From positions 1 to 16,072 of the forward strand of contig CAJWJQ010000027.1 in NCBI GenBank assembly GCA_913041905.1: a DNA stretch of 16,072 bases. Reading direction: 5' to 3'. The translations under genes were made by a program, and so were the position numbers. The notes below the pieces were generated by a model, which searched no databases, was not told the origin of the DNA, and was given only the letters and a program-made list of their open reading frames with translations. This document shows, piece after piece, positions 14,839 through 16,072 of this stretch (position 1 is its first letter; each line of letters starts with the position of its first letter). This DNA is from GCA-2718845 sp913041905 (lineage in GTDB: Bacteria; Pseudomonadota; Gammaproteobacteria; GCA-002705445; GCA-002716945).

Positions 14839-16041
14839 CTATTTTTTATTTATAGTTTTAGTGGTAGATATTTGTGAAGGTAAAAAATTTAAATTAGCAA
14901 TAGCTATTAGTATTATAATTAATGCAAGAGCAACCCCTCCAATACCTAGTCCAAATTCATAAATTGATGGTATGTATGAATGTACAACATTGTCATAGAA
15001 TGTAGAGTTAACTATTTTATAATCAGTAAAAATTGTTAAAGGATATGCTTGCCCACCAATAATAATGACATATATGGCTTTGAAGCTTCCTATTAAAATT
15101 AAAATTGATGATAGGATTAATGATTTATGGCTGGCTTGCTTTTCCTTCAAAAGTAATATCAACGGTAAAATTAGACCAATTAAAAACTGTCCAAGCCAAA
15201 AAGCTAGAGTATATATTCCCCCATTTAATAAAATAAATTTTTCAAACTCTAGATGTTTTGTTATATACATATTCGTTAAATGATATAAAAGTAAAAAATA
15301 TAAATTAGCAAAAAGAAACATAATGGTTAATTTTTTTAAATTTTCAATAATTTCTTCAGACATAAGTGTTTTTTGATAATAATTTATTATTTTTAATATT
15401 AAATAATAAACAACAGTTCCATAAAGTAACGACATTATTATAAATAATGGAGCAAGTATTGCTGTTCCATATGCTTCTCTTGCTATAAGAAATCCAAATA
15501 TTGATCCAGTACCAGTTGTTAAGATAATCCTCCATGCAAAAGCAAAAATACCTGTATATCTTGAAAATCTATTAACCGTACGATCTAACATTGTCCATAT
15601 ATATATGACAAGCACTGCTGCAAATCCTGAATATAAAAAAATATTCCACGCAAAGATTGATTTAAAATTGTAAGTTGTCATTGCAACAATTAATCTATCT
15701 GGCCTTCCTAAATCCAATACTAATATAGCAAGTCCTGAAATAAGAAAAGCTATAGCAAACAAGGCTGACAAAGGCGCGAGTGGTTTATATAGTTTTTTAT
15801 CAAATACAGATGAAATAGATGCGATATTCAATACACCTGATGCAATAACAATAAGTAAAACAGCAAAAATATGCGGAAGCCCCCAAATGATTTGATTATT
15901 CATGCCAGTAACATGATGACCTTCTGTTTCCATATAATGCGAACATAAAAACCCAACTAAAATAATAAACCCTAAGCTAAAAAATATTTTCCAAAATATT
16001 TTTGGCTCTATAATAAATCTTGTAAGAATAATTTTACTCAT
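14839..16041 (-). CDS. dsrP: DsrP, NrfD-family membrane subunit of DsrMKJOP
   Basis: Polytopic inner-membrane protein of the sulfur-oxidising DsrMKJOP complex, thought to exchange electrons with the quinone pool on the way to or from DsrC. The 400 residues contain about ten hydrophobic helices (roughly 16-34, 51-77, 90-110, 128-150, 165-185, 195-218, 236-258, 268-298, 307-328 and 360-384). Family marks are HHVTGMNNQIIWGLPH (42-57) and LDLGRP (109-114), a motif shared across NrfD/PsrC proteins. No signal peptide or cofactor cysteines are evident. It is the most upstream complete dsr gene here, and dsrN follows after 11 bp. Other NrfD-like proteins (NrfD, HybB, Qrc) are alternatives by fold, but the dsrN-dsrR neighbours decide for DsrP. 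Confidence 0.93.
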   Translation of the reverse strand: MSKIILTRFIIEPKIFWKIFFSLGFIILVGFLCSHYMETEGHHVTGMNNQIIWGLPHIFAVLLIVIASGVLNIASISSVFDKKLYKPLAPLSALFAIAFLISGLAILVLDLGRPDRLIVAMTTYNFKSIFAWNIFLYSGFAAVLVIYIWTMLDRTVNRFSRYTGIFAFAWRIILTTGTGSIFGFLIAREAYGTAILAPLFIIMSLLYGTVVYYLILKIINYYQKTLMSEEIIENLKKLTIMFLFANLYFLLLYHLTNMYITKHLEFEKFILLNGGIYTLAFWLGQFLIGLILPLILLLKEKQASHKSLILSSILILIGSFKAIYVIIIGGQAYPLTIFTDYKIVNSTFYDNVVHSYIPSIYEFGLGIGGVALALIIILIAIANLNFLPSQISTTKTINKK

Positions 16042-16045
16042 AATT

Positions 16046-16072
16046 TTATAAACCGCTATACGTAACTCTTTG
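16046..16072 (-). CDS. Probable last codons of dsrO, cut by window edge
   Basis: On the minus strand one frame reads QRVTYSGL and then TAA (16048-16046), 4 nt before the dsrP ATG. In known dsr clusters the gene directly before dsrP is dsrO, the periplasmic ferredoxin-like subunit. Eight residues are too few to identify a protein. The other two frames either stop earlier or run open into dsrP, so this is the natural end of an upstream gene, assigned by position only. Confidence 0.35.
   Translation of the reverse strand, partial: QRVTYSGL

Overview
The window is AT-rich gammaproteobacterial chromosome. It most likely comes from a sulfur oxidiser of the SUP05 / 'Candidatus Thioglobus' group or a related thiotrophic symbiont. 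This is inferred from very low GC, a conserved gammaproteobacterial housekeeping gene order, and the 3' end of a reverse-type dsr (sulfur oxidation) cluster. I cannot name the species from sequence alone.

Layout. 1-902 (minus) is the N-terminal two thirds of an Amt-type ammonium transporter, with a good sigma-54 promoter just upstream. 1069-2175 (plus) is a flavoprotein of the geranylgeranyl-reductase family. It converges on ispB (2178-3149, minus), the polyprenyl diphosphate synthase for the quinone side chain. ispB is divergent from rplU-rpmA-obgE-proB (3281-5663, plus). rpsT (5669-5932, minus) has a UUG start and a near-consensus sigma-70 promoter. It is divergent from a tightly overlapping plus-strand run, murJ-ribF-ileS-lspA-fkpB-ispH (6012-13124). 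The last 3 kb (minus) carries dsrP, dsrN and dsrR, whose 3' end overlaps the 3' end of ispH. A few codons at the right edge probably belong to dsrO.

How the genes fit together. The ispB/rplU/rpmA/obgE/proB and rpsT/murJ/ribF/ileS/lspA/fkpB/ispH blocks are ancestral gammaproteobacterial neighbourhoods for ribosome assembly, proline synthesis, cell-wall lipid flipping, flavin and isoprenoid supply, and lipoprotein maturation. The dsr genes serve cytoplasmic oxidation of stored or imported sulfur. DsrP is the quinone-linked membrane subunit of DsrMKJOP, DsrN makes the siroamide cofactor of DsrAB, and DsrR is a cysteine-poor IscA-like accessory protein. The Amt gene supplies ammonium under probable nitrogen control.

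There are no mobile elements, CRISPR arrays, tRNAs, rRNAs or long non-coding stretches. The largest gap between genes is 166 bp. I see no clearly novel multi-gene system. The least explained gene is the geranylgeranyl-reductase homologue at 1069-2175.
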